NCBI RefSeq assembly: GCF_014189855.1
Contig: NZ_BJFN01000002.1
Location: 372,001-436,000 of the forward strand
Direction of reading: 5' to 3'
DNA length: 64,000 nucleotides
Source of the DNA: Buttiauxella sp. A111
GTDB lineage: Bacteria > Pseudomonadota > Gammaproteobacteria > Enterobacterales > Enterobacteriaceae
The notes beneath the pieces are model-generated. The model saw only the letters and a program-made list of their open reading frames with translations, did not search any database and was not told the DNA's origin. Each line of letters begins with the position of its first letter. The first letter of the stretch is position 1. Below are positions 19,089 to 29,865 of the stretch, one piece after another. A program made the position numbers and the translations under genes.

Positions 19089-19344
19089 TAAAAAAGCCAG
19101 CGGTAAAAAACCGCTGGCTGGGTGAACATCACCAATTCTCAGTCACACATGAATCAACGAGTTAGTACTTCACGGTTGCGGAAGTAGTGACTTCCCACTG
19201 CATTAAGTCCTCGAGCATCCTCAGACGTTGCGACGCTGTCTGGCGAGCCAGCCATCCAGCAGAAACACGTTGTGTTGCGGCAAAATACTGTTGATAAAAC
19301 TTAACAACCGGTGACCGTTTCATATGTACCTCCTCGCTTTCATC
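19089..19344 (-). ncRNA. sgrS: SgrS small RNA (glucose-phosphate stress)
   Basis: Hfq-dependent RNA that base-pairs with ptsG mRNA and also encodes SgrT. The 5' end is inferred from GATGAAAGCGAGGAGG, which parallels the E. coli GATGAAGCAAGGGGG. The conserved pairing segment is GTGTGACTGAGAATTGGTG (complement of 19130-19148), one base different from E. coli as I recall it. The 3' terminator is a GCCAGCGGT/ACCGCTGGC stem (19096-19118) followed by TTTTTT. Length about 256 nt; the excess over the 227 nt of E. coli equals the longer sgrT frame. Confidence 0.92.
19162..19323 (-). CDS. sgrT: SgrT, PtsG-inhibiting peptide, 53 residues
   Basis: Small protein translated from SgrS that blocks glucose transport through PtsG. 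It keeps the pattern FYQQYFAAT...WLARQTASQRLRMLEDLMQWE that I recall from E. coli SgrT (43 residues), with a longer N terminus MKRSPVVK and tail VTTSATVKY. The ATG complementary to 19321-19323 has an excellent ribosome site, AGGAGG, stronger than the GGGGG of E. coli, so translation may be efficient. The stop lies 13 bases before the ptsG-pairing segment, so translating ribosomes would reach it. Confidence 0.9.
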   Translation of the reverse strand: MKRSPVVKFYQQYFAATQRVSAGWLARQTASQRLRMLEDLMQWEVTTSATVKY

Positions 19345-19351
19345 GTTGATG

Positions 19352-19380
19352 ATTATTGGCGTAATATGAGGAAAGTTAAA
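19352..19380 (-). promoter_or_regulatory. sgrS promoter
   Basis: Minus-strand -10 AATAAT (complement of 19352-19357) with a 17-bp spacer to the weak -35 TTTAAC (complement of 19375-19380), positioned correctly for the inferred SgrS 5' end at 19344. The poor -35 suits an activator-dependent promoter; SgrR is the known activator and diverges from here, starting at 19412. Confidence 0.65.
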
Positions 19381-19411
19381 TTGATGAGTTTCTGCCGGGA
19401 GTTCCTCTTTT

Positions 19412-21082
19412 ATGTCTACAGGTCGTCTACAGCAACAATTCATTCGCCTCTGGCAAAGCTTCGAAGGCAAGCCGCAAGAAACGACGCTGAATGATTTGGC
19501 CGAACTGCTGAATTGCTCCCGCCGCCATATGCGAACGTTGCTCAGCGCGATGCAGGAAAATGGCTGGTTAAACTGGCAAGCCGAAGCCGGGCGCGGCAAG
19601 CGATCAAAGCTTGAGTTTCTGTACACTGGCCTTGCGCTTCAGCAACAGCGCGCAGAAGATCTTCTCGAGCAGGACCGAATTGATCAACTGGTGCAAATCG
19701 TTGGCGATAAAGCAGCCGTTCGCCAAATGCTGATTTCTCACCTCGGCAGAAGCTTTCGACAAGGACGGCATATTCTGCGCGTTCTCTACTATCGCCCACT
19801 GCTAAATCTGTTGCCTGGCTCAGCTTTACGTCGTTCCGAAACCCATATTGCCCGGCAAATTTTCAGCGGGCTTATCCGTATAAATGAGGAAAATGGGGAA
19901 CTGGAGGCGGATATTGCCCACCACTGGCAACAAATTTCCCCATTACATTGGCGTTTTTATCTTCGCCCCGGCATTCATTTTCACCATGGCCGTGAGTTGG
20001 ATATGCTGGATGTGACGACATCCTTGCAACGTATCAGCACTTTGCCGCTTTATTCGCATATTAAGGAAATTACCTCGCCTACGGCCTGGACGCTGGATAT
20101 CACCCTCTCACAACCCGACAAATGGCTACCGTGGTTACTGGGCAGCGTCAATGCGATGATCCTGCCGCGTGAATGGCAGACCTTATCCAACTTTGCTCGT
20201 CAGCCCGTCGGTACCGGCCCGTATTCGGTGGTACGCAACAATACCAACCAGCTGAAAATTCAGGCCTACGATGATTACTTCGGTTATCGGGCATTGATTG
20301 ACGAGGTGAATTTTTGGGTGCTGCCGGAAATTGGTGAAGAGGTCAGTTGTGCGGTGCAATTGTCAGGAATGCCCGACAGCGAGAAAGCCATCGAAAGTCG
20401 TCTTGAAGAAGGCTGCTACTATATTTTGTTCGATAGCCGCTCAACACTGGGTAGCAATACAGAAGTGCGCCGATGGTTGAGCCATGTTCTGGCACCGATC
20501 CATCTGCTTTTCAGCGCAGGTGCACAAAATCAGCAATATTGGTTCCCAGCTTACGGGCTGCTACCGCGCTGGCACCACACTCGCCCACAGCCAGTACTGG
20601 AAAAACCTGCCGGGCTGGAGTCCGTAACGCTGACTTTTTATCGCGATCACGTTGAACATCGGGTGATCAGTAAGGTTATGGAAGAACTGCTGGCCCGCAT
20701 TGGCATTGAACTTGTGGTGCAAGAAGTCAGTTATGAAGAGTGGCATCAGGGCGATGCTGAAAGTGATATCTGGCTTAATAGCGCGAACTTCACTCTGCCG
20801 TTAGAGTTTTCACTCTATTCACATCTTTATGAAGTGCCGTTGATTCAAAAATGCCTCGCCATTGACTGGGAAACAGATACCAGTAAATGGCACAACGGTG
20901 AGCTTTCTCTGCCTGAGTGGTGCCAGAGTCGCGTGGAAAATAATGATATCTTGCCGTTAATCCACCACTGGTTGCGCATTGAAGGTCAACGCAGTATGCG
21001 TGGCGTGAGAATGAACACGTTGGGATGGTTTGACTTTAAGTCGGCATGGTTTGCACCGCCAGAACCAATACCCCTTTCGTAA
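19412..21082 (+). CDS. sgrR: SgrR, transcriptional activator of sgrS
   Basis: Two-part regulator: an N-terminal winged helix-turn-helix (residues about 5-100, with [20 protein letters not shown]) and a large C-terminal domain of the solute-binding protein family 5 type that senses glucose-phosphate stress metabolites. It has 556 residues (E. coli 551). It is encoded divergently from sgrS, which it activates, and sits just upstream of the thiamin transporter operon. Confidence 0.95.
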   Translation: MSTGRLQQQFIRLWQSFEGKPQETTLNDLAELLNCSRRHMRTLLSAMQENGWLNWQAEAGRGKRSKLEFLYTGLALQQQRAEDLLEQDRIDQLVQIVGDKAAVRQMLISHLGRSFRQGRHILRVLYYRPLLNLLPGSALRRSETHIARQIFSGLIRINEENGELEADIAHHWQQISPLHWRFYLRPGIHFHHGRELDMLDVTTSLQRISTLPLYSHIKEITSPTAWTLDITLSQPDKWLPWLLGSVNAMILPREWQTLSNFARQPVGTGPYSVVRNNTNQLKIQAYDDYFGYRALIDEVNFWVLPEIGEEVSCAVQLSGMPDSEKAIESRLEEGCYYILFDSRSTLGSNTEVRRWLSHVLAPIHLLFSAGAQNQQYWFPAYGLLPRWHHTRPQPVLEKPAGLESVTLTFYRDHVEHRVISKVMEELLARIGIELVVQEVSYEEWHQGDAESDIWLNSANFTLPLEFSLYSHLYEVPLIQKCLAIDWETDTSKWHNGELSLPEWCQSRVENNDILPLIHHWLRIEGQRSMRGVRMNTLGWFDFKSAWFAPPEPIPLS

Positions 21083-21114
21083 TATTTACATAATCACTAC
21101 AATGCACGCGTTCT

Positions 21115-21195
21115 CAACGGGGTGCTAAGGCGAAAGTCTGGCTGAGATAATACCCGTCGAACCTGATCCGGATAACGCCGGCGAAGGGATTTGAG
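21115..21195 (+). promoter_or_regulatory. TPP riboswitch before thiBPQ
   Basis: Classic thi-box: GGGGTGC at the 5' side, GGCTGAGATAATACCCG in the pyrimidine-sensor helix arm and CGAACCTGATCCGGATAACG followed by CGGCGAAGGGA in the other arm. A short TTTGAG/CTCAAA hairpin follows at 21190-21209 without a T-run, so control is probably at translation or by Rho. TPP would reduce expression of the thiamin ABC importer. Confidence 0.96.
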
Positions 21196-21243
21196 GCTCA
21201 TTTCTCAAAGTCCTTTGCCACCCCTAATCCCAAGAGGTGCAAA

Positions 21244-22227
21244 GTGTTCAAAAAATTATTGCCGTTGCTTGCGCTCATCGCAGCACCTGTTTTTGCCAAA
21301 CCCCTGCTGACTGTTTATACCTACGACTCTTTTGCTGCCGACTGGGGCCCAGGGCCTGCGGTGAAAAAGGCCTTTGAAGCTGACTGCAATTGCGAGCTGA
21401 AATTCGTCGCACTCGAAGACGGTGTGTCGCTGCTCAACCGCATCCGGATGGAAGGTAAAAACAGTAAAGCCGACGTCGTTCTGGGCTTAGATAACAACCT
21501 TCTGGAAGCGGCCACGCAGACCAAATTATTTGCACCGAGCAAAACGGACACCAGCGCGTTGAAAATCCCAGGCGGCTGGAGCAACGATACCTTCGTGCCG
21601 TTCGATTACGGTTACTTCGCCTTTGTGTACGATAAAAACAAACTGAAAAACCCGCCAAAAAGCCTCAAAGAACTGGTCGAAAGCGACCAAAAGTGGAAAG
21701 TGATTTATCAGGACCCACGCACCAGCACGCCAGGCCTGGGCCTGCTGTTATGGATGCAAAAAGTGTATGGTGACAAGTCGCCTGAAGCGTGGCAGAAGCT
21801 GGCGAAGAAAACGGTCACCGTGACTAAAGGCTGGAGCGAAGCCTACGGCCTGTTCCTGAAAGGCGAAGGCGATTTGGTGATGAGCTACACCACCTCTCCG
21901 GCTTATCACATAATCGAAGAGAAAAAAGATAACTACGCAGCGGCGAATTTTAGCGAAGGCCATTATTTGCAGGTGGAAGTTGCCGGACGTCTGGCTTCAA
22001 GCAAACAGCCTGAACTGGCTGAAAAGTTCATGACTTTTATCACATCACCCGGCTTCCAGAATACCGTTGCGACGGGAAACTGGATGTACCCAGTGACCGA
22101 TGTGAAATTGCCTGAAGGCTTTAATGGCCTGGTCAAACCGCAGAACACCCTGGAATACAGCGCAGAAGACGTCTCTAAACAACGCGCCAACTGGATTAGC
22201 GAATGGCAACGCGCCGTCAGCCGCTAA
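21244..22227 (+). CDS. thiB: Thiamin/TPP-binding periplasmic protein
   Basis: Solute-binding component of the ThiBPQ importer for thiamin, TMP and TPP. It starts at GTG (21244) with AGAGGTG as ribosome site; the signal peptide runs to about residue 18 (PVFAKP). It has 327 residues like E. coli. Preceded by a TPP riboswitch. The thiP start lies inside its last codons, an overlap of 25 bp. Confidence 0.97.
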   Translation: MFKKLLPLLALIAAPVFAKPLLTVYTYDSFAADWGPGPAVKKAFEADCNCELKFVALEDGVSLLNRIRMEGKNSKADVVLGLDNNLLEAATQTKLFAPSKTDTSALKIPGGWSNDTFVPFDYGYFAFVYDKNKLKNPPKSLKELVESDQKWKVIYQDPRTSTPGLGLLLWMQKVYGDKSPEAWQKLAKKTVTVTKGWSEAYGLFLKGEGDLVMSYTTSPAYHIIEEKKDNYAAANFSEGHYLQVEVAGRLASSKQPELAEKFMTFITSPGFQNTVATGNWMYPVTDVKLPEGFNGLVKPQNTLEYSAEDVSKQRANWISEWQRAVSR

Positions 22228-23813
22228 TTCCCGGCTGGCTGATTCCAGGGCTTTGTGCCGCCACACTTGTGGTGGTCGTAGCCCTGGCGGCTTTTATAGC
22301 GCTGTGGTTTAACGCGCCGCAAACGGATATCCGCGCCCTGGTGCAGGATAGCTATTTGTGGCACGTACTGCGTTTCTCGTTTTGGCAGGCGTTTCTCTCC
22401 GCCGCACTTTCCGTGTTCCCGGCTATTTTTCTGGCTCGTGCGCTCTATCGTCGCCGTTTTCCGGGCCGTTTAGCCCTATTACGTCTTTGTGCCATGACGC
22501 TGGTTTTACCGGTGTTGGTGGCGGTATTCGGTATTCTGACGGTGTACGGGCGTGAAGGTTGGCTGGCCTCGCTTTGCGCAAAGTTAGGGATAGAGTGGAC
22601 GTTCTCGCCGTATGGTTTAAAAGGCATTTTACTCGCCCACGTCTTCTTTAACCTGCCGATGGCGACACGTCTGCTGCTTCAGGCGTTAGAAAATATCCCC
22701 AGCGAGCAGCGTCAGGTTGCTGCGCAACTCGGTATGCAGGGGTGGAATTTCTTCCGCTTTGTCGAATGGCCGTGGTTGCGACGCCAAATTCTTCCGGCTG
22801 CCGCACTCATTTTTATGCTCTGTTTCGCAAGCTTCGCCACTGTGCTTTCGCTGGGAGGTGGACCGCAAGCGACCACTATCGAACTGGCTATCTTCCAGGC
22901 GCTGAGCTACGACTACGACCCCGCTCGAGCAGCCTTGCTTGCGATGGTGCAGATGGTCTGCTGTTTGGCTCTGGTGCTATTAAGTCAGCGGCTTAGCAAA
23001 GCGATTCCGGTGGGGAATAGCCAGATGCATGGCTGGCGCGACCGCCAGGATAACATTCGACGTAAACTGTGCGACGGGGGACTTATCACCTTCGCGCTGT
23101 TGCTGTTATTACCCCCGTTATTGGCAGTGATTATTGATGGCTTTAATAGTGGCTTTAGCGCCGTGTTGTCACAGCCGGTGCTTTGGCAGGCTTTATTGAC
23201 TTCGTTAAGGATCGCCGTGGGTGCCGGGCTGATTTGTGTGGTTATCACGGTAATGTTGCTGTGGAGCTCGCGAGAATTGCGCCTGCGTAACCGTGCCTTT
23301 GCCGGACAAGCGTTGGAACTTAGCGGCATGTTGATTCTGGCCATGCCAGGTATCGTGCTGGCAACCGGCTTTTTCCTGCTGCTCAATAACACCGTGGGTT
23401 TACCGCAAACGGCTGATGGCATTGTGATTTTCACCAATGCGTTGATGGCGATCCCCTACGCGCTAAAAGTGCTGGAAAACCCCATGCTGGACGTTGCTGA
23501 ACGCTATACCAGGCTTTGTCAGTCGCTAAATATTAGTGGCGTAAACCGTCTGCGTTTTATCGAGTTACGCGCGCTCAAACGCCCACTGGCGCAGGCACTG
23601 GCGTTTGCTTGTGTGTTATCGATTGGCGATTTCGGTGTCGTGGCTTTGTTTGGCAATGAAGATTTCCGCACGCTGCCGTTTTATCTCTATCAACAAATTG
23701 GTTCATATCGTAGCCAGGACGGAGCCGTAACCGCGCTTATCCTGCTGATACTGTGCTTTGCTTTATTCACTTTGATTGAAAAACTTCCGGGACGCCATGC
23801 TGATTCTCAATGA
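22203..23813 (+). CDS. thiP: Thiamin ABC transporter permease
   Basis: Inner-membrane permease of 536 residues with two binding-protein-dependent transport domains, about twelve membrane segments. The EAA-type cytoplasmic loops are visible as [19 protein letters not shown] near residue 180 and [20 protein letters not shown] near 440. The N terminus [16 protein letters not shown] matches E. coli exactly as I recall. Overlaps both neighbours (25 bp with thiB, 17 bp with thiQ), so the three are translated as a coupled unit. Confidence 0.97.
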   Translation: MATRRQPLIPGWLIPGLCAATLVVVVALAAFIALWFNAPQTDIRALVQDSYLWHVLRFSFWQAFLSAALSVFPAIFLARALYRRRFPGRLALLRLCAMTLVLPVLVAVFGILTVYGREGWLASLCAKLGIEWTFSPYGLKGILLAHVFFNLPMATRLLLQALENIPSEQRQVAAQLGMQGWNFFRFVEWPWLRRQILPAAALIFMLCFASFATVLSLGGGPQATTIELAIFQALSYDYDPARAALLAMVQMVCCLALVLLSQRLSKAIPVGNSQMHGWRDRQDNIRRKLCDGGLITFALLLLLPPLLAVIIDGFNSGFSAVLSQPVLWQALLTSLRIAVGAGLICVVITVMLLWSSRELRLRNRAFAGQALELSGMLILAMPGIVLATGFFLLLNNTVGLPQTADGIVIFTNALMAIPYALKVLENPMLDVAERYTRLCQSLNISGVNRLRFIELRALKRPLAQALAFACVLSIGDFGVVALFGNEDFRTLPFYLYQQIGSYRSQDGAVTALILLILCFALFTLIEKLPGRHADSQ

Positions 23814-24495
23814 TATAACCTGGCTCTATCACCATTTGCCGATGCGTTTTTCGATGAAGATTAACTGTGGTGAACGCGTTGCGGTGCTGGGGCCAAGTGG
23901 TGCGGGGAAAAGTACGCTGCTCAGTTTGGTTGCGGGTTTTCTCACCCCCGCCAGTGGGCAGATTATACTACATGGCGAAGACCATACGCGTACCGCTCCG
24001 GCACAGCGTCCAGTGTCGATGCTGTTCCAGGAAAACAATCTTTTCATGCACCTGACGGTGCGCCAGAACATTGGCCTCGGGTTAAATCCAGGGCTTAAAC
24101 TCAACGCGGCACAACAAAAGCGGCTCACGACGATTGCCAGCCAGATGGCGATTAGCGATTTACTCGATCGGCTTCCGTCACAACTCTCAGGCGGTCAGCG
24201 CCAGCGTGTCGCCCTCGCCCGTTGTCTGGTGCGTGAACAGCCTATTTTGTTGCTTGATGAACCGTTCTCGGCACTCGACCCGGCGCTGCGCCAGGAAATG
24301 CTCGCGTTGCTTGATGACCTGTGTCGCCAGCAACAATTGACGCTGTTGATGGTGTCACACAGTATTGAAGATGCGGCACGAATCGCCGAAAGAAGCCTGG
24401 TGGTGGTTGATGGCCGTATCGCCTGGGATGGCGACACGGCAACGTTATTGAGCGGAGAAGCCAGTGCATCCGCACTGTTGGGGATCAACCGTTAA
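23797..24495 (+). CDS. thiQ: Thiamin ABC transporter ATPase
   Basis: ATP-binding subunit that powers ThiBP. The ATG at 23797 gives 232 residues, the E. coli length; an in-frame start seven codons earlier lies further into thiP and has no match. Walker [10 protein letters not shown] near residue 32, signature LSGGQRQR near 129, Walker B ILLLDEP near 149 and the switch His in MVSHS near 185 are all intact. Its stop codon overlaps the yabI stop on the other strand. Confidence 0.97.
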   Translation: MLILNDITWLYHHLPMRFSMKINCGERVAVLGPSGAGKSTLLSLVAGFLTPASGQIILHGEDHTRTAPAQRPVSMLFQENNLFMHLTVRQNIGLGLNPGLKLNAAQQKRLTTIASQMAISDLLDRLPSQLSGGQRQRVALARCLVREQPILLLDEPFSALDPALRQEMLALLDDLCRQQQLTLLMVSHSIEDAARIAERSLVVVDGRIAWDGDTATLLSGEASASALLGINR

Positions 24496-25265
24496 GCGTG
24501 GCCCGTAAGCACTTTCCACAAAATATCACGATAAATCGGCATTAACGGGTGCATTTGAATGGCGACAAATCCACCTACCGCCAGCGCTGCCATGAGTGGC
24601 GCTAACCAGTGTAAACGCGCGCGTGGCAGGTATTTCGTCAGGCGATCGGATGTTGCTTTGCCACTACGCCACCAGCGCCAGCATAACCATGCCGCCAGCC
24701 AGATAAACAACGCCACCAGCAGTAAGAGCCACTTAAAGCTGCTGCTCTGCATATCCGCAGGAATATCTATCGCCGCACCCGCCAAAATCCCCGGTAAAAA
24801 ATAGACCGGCGGCCAGAAAATGCAGCCAATAATGTTCGGAATAATAAATTTAGAAACGGGGAGATCCAGCATGCCCGCCACCATTGGCACCAGTGGTCGC
24901 GTCGGGCCCACAAAGCGGCCGACCAGGATAGTAAACATGCTGTGCTGATGTAGTGCATGTTCGGTTTTATCCAGCAACGCTTTGTTCTTTTTCATAAATG
25001 ACCAGCGATGCAGTGGCCCTTTGAAGCGCCCACCTAGCCAGAATGAAATCCAGTCGCCAAGCAAGCAACCGACAATCCCCGCAGCCCAGGCGTGATAAAA
25101 ATCGACCTGCCCTCCACCAATTAGCGCACCTAGCCCTGCCATCATCACGGTGCCGGGAAGGATAAGCCCAACCAGTGCCAGTGATTCGAGGAAGGCCACC
25201 AGCATCACCGCAAAAAGCGAATACATTACTGATTGAGTAATAAAGTGTTCCAGCAAAGCTTCCAT
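24492..25265 (-). CDS. yabI: YabI, DedA-family membrane protein
   Basis: DedA/SNARE-associated inner-membrane protein; the family supports envelope integrity and lipid-carrier transport, and the specific role of YabI is not known. The start complementary to 25263-25265 gives 257 residues, [12 protein letters not shown], aligned with E. coli MQALLEHF. Family features: [15 protein letters not shown] near residue 25, the glycine-rich GLGALIGGG, and [15 protein letters not shown] near 117. It converges on thiQ with a four-base overlap of stop regions. Confidence 0.94.
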   Translation of the reverse strand: MEALLEHFITQSVMYSLFAVMLVAFLESLALVGLILPGTVMMAGLGALIGGGQVDFYHAWAAGIVGCLLGDWISFWLGGRFKGPLHRWSFMKKNKALLDKTEHALHQHSMFTILVGRFVGPTRPLVPMVAGMLDLPVSKFIIPNIIGCIFWPPVYFLPGILAGAAIDIPADMQSSSFKWLLLLVALFIWLAAWLCWRWWRSGKATSDRLTKYLPRARLHWLAPLMAALAVGGFVAIQMHPLMPIYRDILWKVLTGHA

Positions 25266-25349
25266 AAAGCGTCCGTCGAGAAACGAGTTGGCGATTCTCC
25301 TGAGAGATGGGATAGCCGTCAAGCCATGATTTGTACCACCTAATTATAG

Positions 25350-25474
<125 letters not shown>

Positions 25475-25476
25475 AG

Positions 25477-26322
25477 CTATTCACAGCCTGCACGAAACTC
25501 GCTCGGACTGGCACCCGTGCATTTCTTAAAAACGCGCGAAAAATAGAGCTGATCTTCAAAACCGACATTGCGCCCGACGCTGGCAATCGGCATGCGGGTG
25601 GTGCTTAACAATAATTTGGCCTGCAGGATGCGCTGGTCTTCACGCCAACTCAAAACACTGACGCCAAGCTGCTGACGGAACAGATGTGACAAGCGTGACG
25701 GCGACAGACAGACGTGCTGAGCGACGCTGGCAATATCAAAACGGTGGTCGGCCAGATGGTCACTGATGAACTGACAGGCATCCCGTACACGGTTATCGAG
25801 CGGAGGATTGAGCGAAGCACTCAAGACTTCCATGCGTCGCAACAACAACTGTTCTAACAAATTGATTGCCAGTAATTCCGCATAGCGCCCTTCCGCCTGC
25901 CCGGCGTCAATAATCTGACCAAACAGCTGAGAAAAACTGTGCTGATGCGCGTCATCCGGGCGGAAAAAACCCGTTTGCGCAAAGATGGGATCCCAGTTTA
26001 ACCACTCCTGCCAGTAAGCCCGCGGACGGAAGTACACCCACTGGTGATACCACTCTTTGCTGGAAGGCTCCCGACCATAGTGATGCACTTCTCCAGGCGG
26101 AAACAGCAGAATGTCACCGGGTCGGCAGACGTAGTTTTTCCCCTGGTTATTGATAACACCTTCACCCCGCACCGTTAAATTCAGGATGTAACCTTTCATT
26201 CCTAATGGCCTGTCGATGAAAAAATCCAACGGGCCTTCAGCTTCAATCGGCGTTAATCCTGCGACTAAATGGGCGTTAAAAGAGTACCCAGGCAACAACG
26301 GGTCATTTTGCATTTCAGGCAT
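25477..26322 (-). CDS. araC: AraC, arabinose operon regulator
   Basis: Dual activator/repressor of araBAD. N-terminal arabinose-binding and dimerisation cupin (about residues 1-170), linker, and a C-terminal pair of helix-turn-helix motifs ([20 protein letters not shown] and [24 protein letters not shown]). The ATG at 26322 is preferred because MPEMQNDP aligns with E. coli MAEAQNDP and its spacing to GCGAG is better; ATG at 26325 and TTG at 26328 are alternatives. The protein is 281 residues ending RAGCE, shorter than E. coli (292) but I recall the same end in Salmonella. Confidence 0.96.
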   Translation of the reverse strand: MPEMQNDPLLPGYSFNAHLVAGLTPIEAEGPLDFFIDRPLGMKGYILNLTVRGEGVINNQGKNYVCRPGDILLFPPGEVHHYGREPSSKEWYHQWVYFRPRAYWQEWLNWDPIFAQTGFFRPDDAHQHSFSQLFGQIIDAGQAEGRYAELLAINLLEQLLLRRMEVLSASLNPPLDNRVRDACQFISDHLADHRFDIASVAQHVCLSPSRLSHLFRQQLGVSVLSWREDQRILQAKLLLSTTRMPIASVGRNVGFEDQLYFSRVFKKCTGASPSEFRAGCE

Positions 26323-26352
26323 CATCAAGCTCGCTTTTCAAAGGGGATAACA

Positions 26353-26369
26353 GAAACAATTTGTCCATA
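26353..26369 (+). promoter_or_regulatory. araO2 half-site
   Basis: GAAACAATTTGTCCATA lies in the start region of araC and matches E. coli araO2 (CAATTGTCCATA). Its end is 211 bp from the end of araI1 in the same orientation, the loop size known from E. coli. Confidence 0.8.
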
Positions 26370-26510
26370 TCCCTGCAGTTTCACACCCGCACTATGCTGC
26401 CTAAACAACAAACAGCCCGATTTATATCATAAAGCCGCAATTTAACTGGTCGCATGCTTTTCATCAGTCGATGACAGGTTTTGCGAAGATAACCAAAGTG
26501 TTTATAAAAG

Positions 26511-26527
26511 TAGCAGAAATGTCCACA
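26511..26527 (+). promoter_or_regulatory. araO1 operator half-site
   Basis: TAGCAGAAATGTCCACA matches the AraC half-site pattern TAGC-N7-TCCATA and the E. coli araO1 right half. A second half is likely in GTGTTTATAAAAG just upstream. It controls araC transcription on the other strand. Confidence 0.75.
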
Positions 26528-26531
26528 TCGA

Positions 26532-26553
26532 TTATTTGCGGGGCGTCACACTT
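26532..26553 (+). promoter_or_regulatory. CRP site between araC and araBAD
   Basis: Contains TTTGCGGGGCGTCACAC; the right half TCACA is consensus, the left half TTTGC weak, exactly as in the E. coli ara control region. Confidence 0.8.
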
Positions 26554-26563
26554 CTCAACGGCA

Positions 26564-26601
26564 CAGCACATTTCTCCATAACTACAGCGAATACGACCTG
26601 A
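26564..26601 (+). promoter_or_regulatory. araI1-araI2 activation sites
   Basis: Two direct AraC half-sites, CAGCACATTTCTCCATA (26564-26580) and CAGCGAATACGACCTGA (26585-26601), separated by 4 bp so that they repeat every 21 bp. The second overlaps the -35 of the araBAD promoter, the layout needed for activation with arabinose. Confidence 0.9.
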
Positions 26602-26627
26602 CGGTTTTTCTGCATAAAAACTAATGT
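26598..26627 (+). promoter_or_regulatory. araBAD promoter
   Basis: -35 CTGACG (26598-26603), 18-bp spacer, -10 TAATGT (26622-26627). The -35 and spacer length are the same as in E. coli pBAD. Confidence 0.8.
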
Positions 26628-26662
26628 CATTTTCATAGATAACCAGGTCAGGGAGTTTAAAA

Positions 26663-28342
26663 ATGTCGATCGCGCTGGGCCTCGATTTTGGTAGTGATTC
26701 TGTTCGTGCGCTGGCTGTAGATTGCGAAAATGGAGCAGAACTTGCGACAAGCGTGGAGTGGTATCCCCGCTGGCAGGAAAATCGCTACTGCGACGCTGCT
26801 AATAATCAATTTCGCCACCATCCCCGAGACTACATAGAGTCCATGGAACGGGCAGTGAAAACCGTTCTTGCTGAACTGACCGCTGAGCAACGTGCCCGCG
26901 TGTGTGGTATTGGCGTTGACAGCACCGGCTCCACCCCTGCCCCCATTGATGCTGAAGGTAATGTGTTGGCTCTGAAGCCAGAATTTACCGACAACCCCAA
27001 TGCCATGTTTGTACTGTGGAAAGATCATACCGCGGTTGAAGAAGCCGAAGCGATTACCCGCTTATGCCACCAGCCGGGCAACAATGATTACTCCCGCTAC
27101 ATTGGCGGTATTTATTCCAGCGAATGGTTCTGGGCGAAAATTCTTCACGTCACCCGCGCCGACCCAAAAGTGGCGCAAGCTGCGGTGTCGTGGGTTGAGC
27201 TGTGCGACTGGGTTCCAGCTCTGCTTTCCGGTACCACACGCCCGCAAGATATTCGCCGTGGCCGCTGTAGCGCCGGGCATAAATCACTGTGGCATGAAAG
27301 CTGGGGCGGCCTACCTCCGGCCAGCTTCTTTGATGAGTTAGATCCCGTCATTAACCAAAATCTGGCTTACCCGATGTTCACCGAAACCTGGACTGCGGAT
27401 ATTCCGGTAGGAACGCTTTCTGCCGAATGGTCTGAGCGCCTGGGCCTGCCGCAAAGCGTGGTGATTTCCGGTGGGGCGTTTGATTGCCACATGGGGGCGG
27501 TTGGGGCTGGCGCACAACCCAATACGCTGGTGAAAGTCATCGGCACTTCTACCTGCGACATCTTAATCGCTGATAAACCGACCGTTGGCGAGCGTGCGGT
27601 GAAAGGGATTTGCGGGCAAGTTGACGGCAGCGTGGTGCCTGATTTCATTGGCCTTGAAGCCGGGCAATCTGCTTTTGGTGATATTTACGCCTGGTTTGGA
27701 CGCGTACTGGGATGGCCGCTGGAACAACTGGCGCAGCAACACCCTGAACTGCACGAACAGATTAATGCCAGTAAAAAACAACTGCTCCCGGCGCTGACAG
27801 AAGCCTGGGCAAAAAATCCAACGCTGGAACATCTGCCCGTCGTGCTCGATTGGTTTAACGGTCGCCGCACGCCGAATGCTAATCAGCGGCTGAAAGGCGT
27901 GATTACCGATTTGAATCTGGCAACCGATGCGCCTGCACTGTTCGGTGGCCTGATTGCCGCCACCGCCTTTGGTGCCCGCGCAATTATGGAGTGCTTTACC
28001 GAACAAGGTATTCCCGTCACCAACGTCATGGCACTGGGCGGAATTGCGCGTAAATCGCCAGTGATCATGCAGGTGTGCTGTGACGTGCTTAACCGCCCAT
28101 TGCAAATCGTCGCCTCGGATCAGTGTTGCGCACTGGGTGCGGCCATTTTTGCCGCCGTAGCAGCCGGTGTTCACACCGATATTTCCCAGGCGCAGCTTGC
28201 GATGGCGAGCCAAATCGAAAACACCTTGCAACCGACTCCTCAACGCGCTGAGCGCTTTGAACAGCTTTATCAACGCTATCAGCAGTGGGCTGTCAGCGCG
28301 GAACAACACTATCTCCCTGTAGCGGCGAACAGCGCCCATTAA
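26663..28342 (+). CDS. araB: L-ribulokinase
   Basis: FGGY-family kinase that phosphorylates L-ribulose to L-ribulose 5-phosphate. It is 559 residues (E. coli 566). The N-terminal phosphate-binding loop is [16 protein letters not shown], with [13 protein letters not shown] near residue 78 and the second ATPase lobe motif [15 protein letters not shown] near 455. First gene of araBAD, with AGGGAG as ribosome site 9 bp before the ATG; the araA start follows 10 bp after its stop. Confidence 0.97.
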   Translation: MSIALGLDFGSDSVRALAVDCENGAELATSVEWYPRWQENRYCDAANNQFRHHPRDYIESMERAVKTVLAELTAEQRARVCGIGVDSTGSTPAPIDAEGNVLALKPEFTDNPNAMFVLWKDHTAVEEAEAITRLCHQPGNNDYSRYIGGIYSSEWFWAKILHVTRADPKVAQAAVSWVELCDWVPALLSGTTRPQDIRRGRCSAGHKSLWHESWGGLPPASFFDELDPVINQNLAYPMFTETWTADIPVGTLSAEWSERLGLPQSVVISGGAFDCHMGAVGAGAQPNTLVKVIGTSTCDILIADKPTVGERAVKGICGQVDGSVVPDFIGLEAGQSAFGDIYAWFGRVLGWPLEQLAQQHPELHEQINASKKQLLPALTEAWAKNPTLEHLPVVLDWFNGRRTPNANQRLKGVITDLNLATDAPALFGGLIAATAFGARAIMECFTEQGIPVTNVMALGGIARKSPVIMQVCCDVLNRPLQIVASDQCCALGAAIFAAVAAGVHTDISQAQLAMASQIENTLQPTPQRAERFEQLYQRYQQWAVSAEQHYLPVAANSAH

Positions 28343-28352
28343 GGACATGACG

Positions 28353-29855
28353 ATGAACATTTTTGAACAATATGAAGTGTGGTTTGTAATTGGCAGCCAG
28401 CATCTCTACGGTGCGGAAACGTTGCGTCAGGTTAATCAGCACGCCGAGCAGGTCGTCAATGCGCTGAACAAAGATGCCAAACTGCCGTGCAAACTGGTGC
28501 TGAAACCGCTGGGTACAACCCCTGACGAAATCACCGCTATTTGCCGTGATGCCAGTTACAGCGATAAATGCGCCGGTTTGGTCGTGTGGCTCCATACTTT
28601 CTCGCCTGCAAAAATGTGGATCAATGGCCTGAGCATTCTCACCAAGCCACTGCTGCAATTCCACACCCAGTTCAATGCGCAAATCCCGTGGGGTAGCATT
28701 GATATGGACTTTATGAACCTGAACCAGACCGCTCACGGCGGCCGTGAGTTCGGATTCATCGGCGCGCGTATGCGTCAGCAACACACCGTGGTGACAGGCC
28801 ACTGGCAAGATCCGCAGGCGCATCAACGTATTGGGGCCTGGATGCGCCAGGCGGTATCAAAACAAGATACTCGCCAGCTTAAAGTGGTTCGGTTCGGCGA
28901 CAACATGCGTGAAGTTGCAGTGACGGACGGCGATAAAGTCGCAGCGCAGATGAAGTTTGGGTTTGCCGTGAACACCTATGCTGTGGGCGACCTGGTTCAA
29001 GTGGTCAATGCCGTCAGCGACGGTGATGTGAACGCGCTGATCGACGAATATGAGAGCAGCTACCGCTTGACTGCCGCCGCACAAATTAACGGCGCGAAAC
29101 GTCAGAATGTGATTGATGCCGCGCGCATTGAACTGGGGATGAAACAGTTCCTTGAACAAGGTGGGTTTAGCGCATTTACCACCACATTTGAGGACCTGCA
29201 CGGCCTGAAACAACTTCCAGGTCTTGCCGTGCAACGCCTGATGCAGCAAGGCTACGGTTTTGCGGGCGAAGGCGACTGGAAAACTGCCGCACTGCTTCGC
29301 ATCATGAAAGTGATGTCAACGGGCCTTGAGGGCGGCACCTCCTTTATGGAGGACTACACCTATCACTTCGAAAACGGCAACGATATGGTGCTCGGTTCCC
29401 ATATGCTGGAAGTTTGCCCGTCGATCGCGACAGCTGAAAAACCAATTCTCGATGTGCAGCATTTGGGGATTGGCGGCAAAGACGATCCCGCACGCCTGAT
29501 CTTCTCCACCCAAACCGGCCCTGCACTGAATGCCAGCCTTATCGATCTCGGCGATCGTTTCCGTTTGCTGGTGAACTGTGTTGATACCGTCGAAGCCCCA
29601 CATCAGTTGCCAAAACTACCCGTCGCGAATGCGCTATGGAAAGCGCAGCCTGATCTGCCAACCGCGTCTGAGGCATGGATTCTGGCCGGCGGCGCACACC
29701 ACACGGTGTTTAGCCAGGCTCTGACACTTGATGATATGCGCCTGTTCAGTGAGTTACACGGCGTTGAGCTGACCGTTATTGATAACGACACTCGCTTGCC
29801 TGCGTTTAAAGATTCACTGCGCTGGAACGAGGTTTATTACAGTTTTAAACGCTAG
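28353..29855 (+). CDS. araA: L-arabinose isomerase
   Basis: Manganese enzyme converting L-arabinose to L-ribulose in the cytosol. The ATG at 28353 gives 500 residues as in E. coli; the in-frame ATG two codons earlier is too close to the AAGGA site. The N terminus is [20 protein letters not shown]. Active-site segments FMEDYTYHF near residue 331 and [10 protein letters not shown] near 347 carry the expected Glu and His ligands. Confidence 0.98.
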   Translation: MNIFEQYEVWFVIGSQHLYGAETLRQVNQHAEQVVNALNKDAKLPCKLVLKPLGTTPDEITAICRDASYSDKCAGLVVWLHTFSPAKMWINGLSILTKPLLQFHTQFNAQIPWGSIDMDFMNLNQTAHGGREFGFIGARMRQQHTVVTGHWQDPQAHQRIGAWMRQAVSKQDTRQLKVVRFGDNMREVAVTDGDKVAAQMKFGFAVNTYAVGDLVQVVNAVSDGDVNALIDEYESSYRLTAAAQINGAKRQNVIDAARIELGMKQFLEQGGFSAFTTTFEDLHGLKQLPGLAVQRLMQQGYGFAGEGDWKTAALLRIMKVMSTGLEGGTSFMEDYTYHFENGNDMVLGSHMLEVCPSIATAEKPILDVQHLGIGGKDDPARLIFSTQTGPALNASLIDLGDRFRLLVNCVDTVEAPHQLPKLPVANALWKAQPDLPTASEAWILAGGAHHTVFSQALTLDDMRLFSELHGVELTVIDNDTRLPAFKDSLRWNEVYYSFKR

Positions 29856-29865
29856 TTATATTTCC

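Noticed and set aside
21190-21209. Intrinsic terminator as expression platform of the TPP riboswitch
   Set aside because: The TTTGAG/CTCAAA hairpin is short and AT-rich and lacks a T-run.
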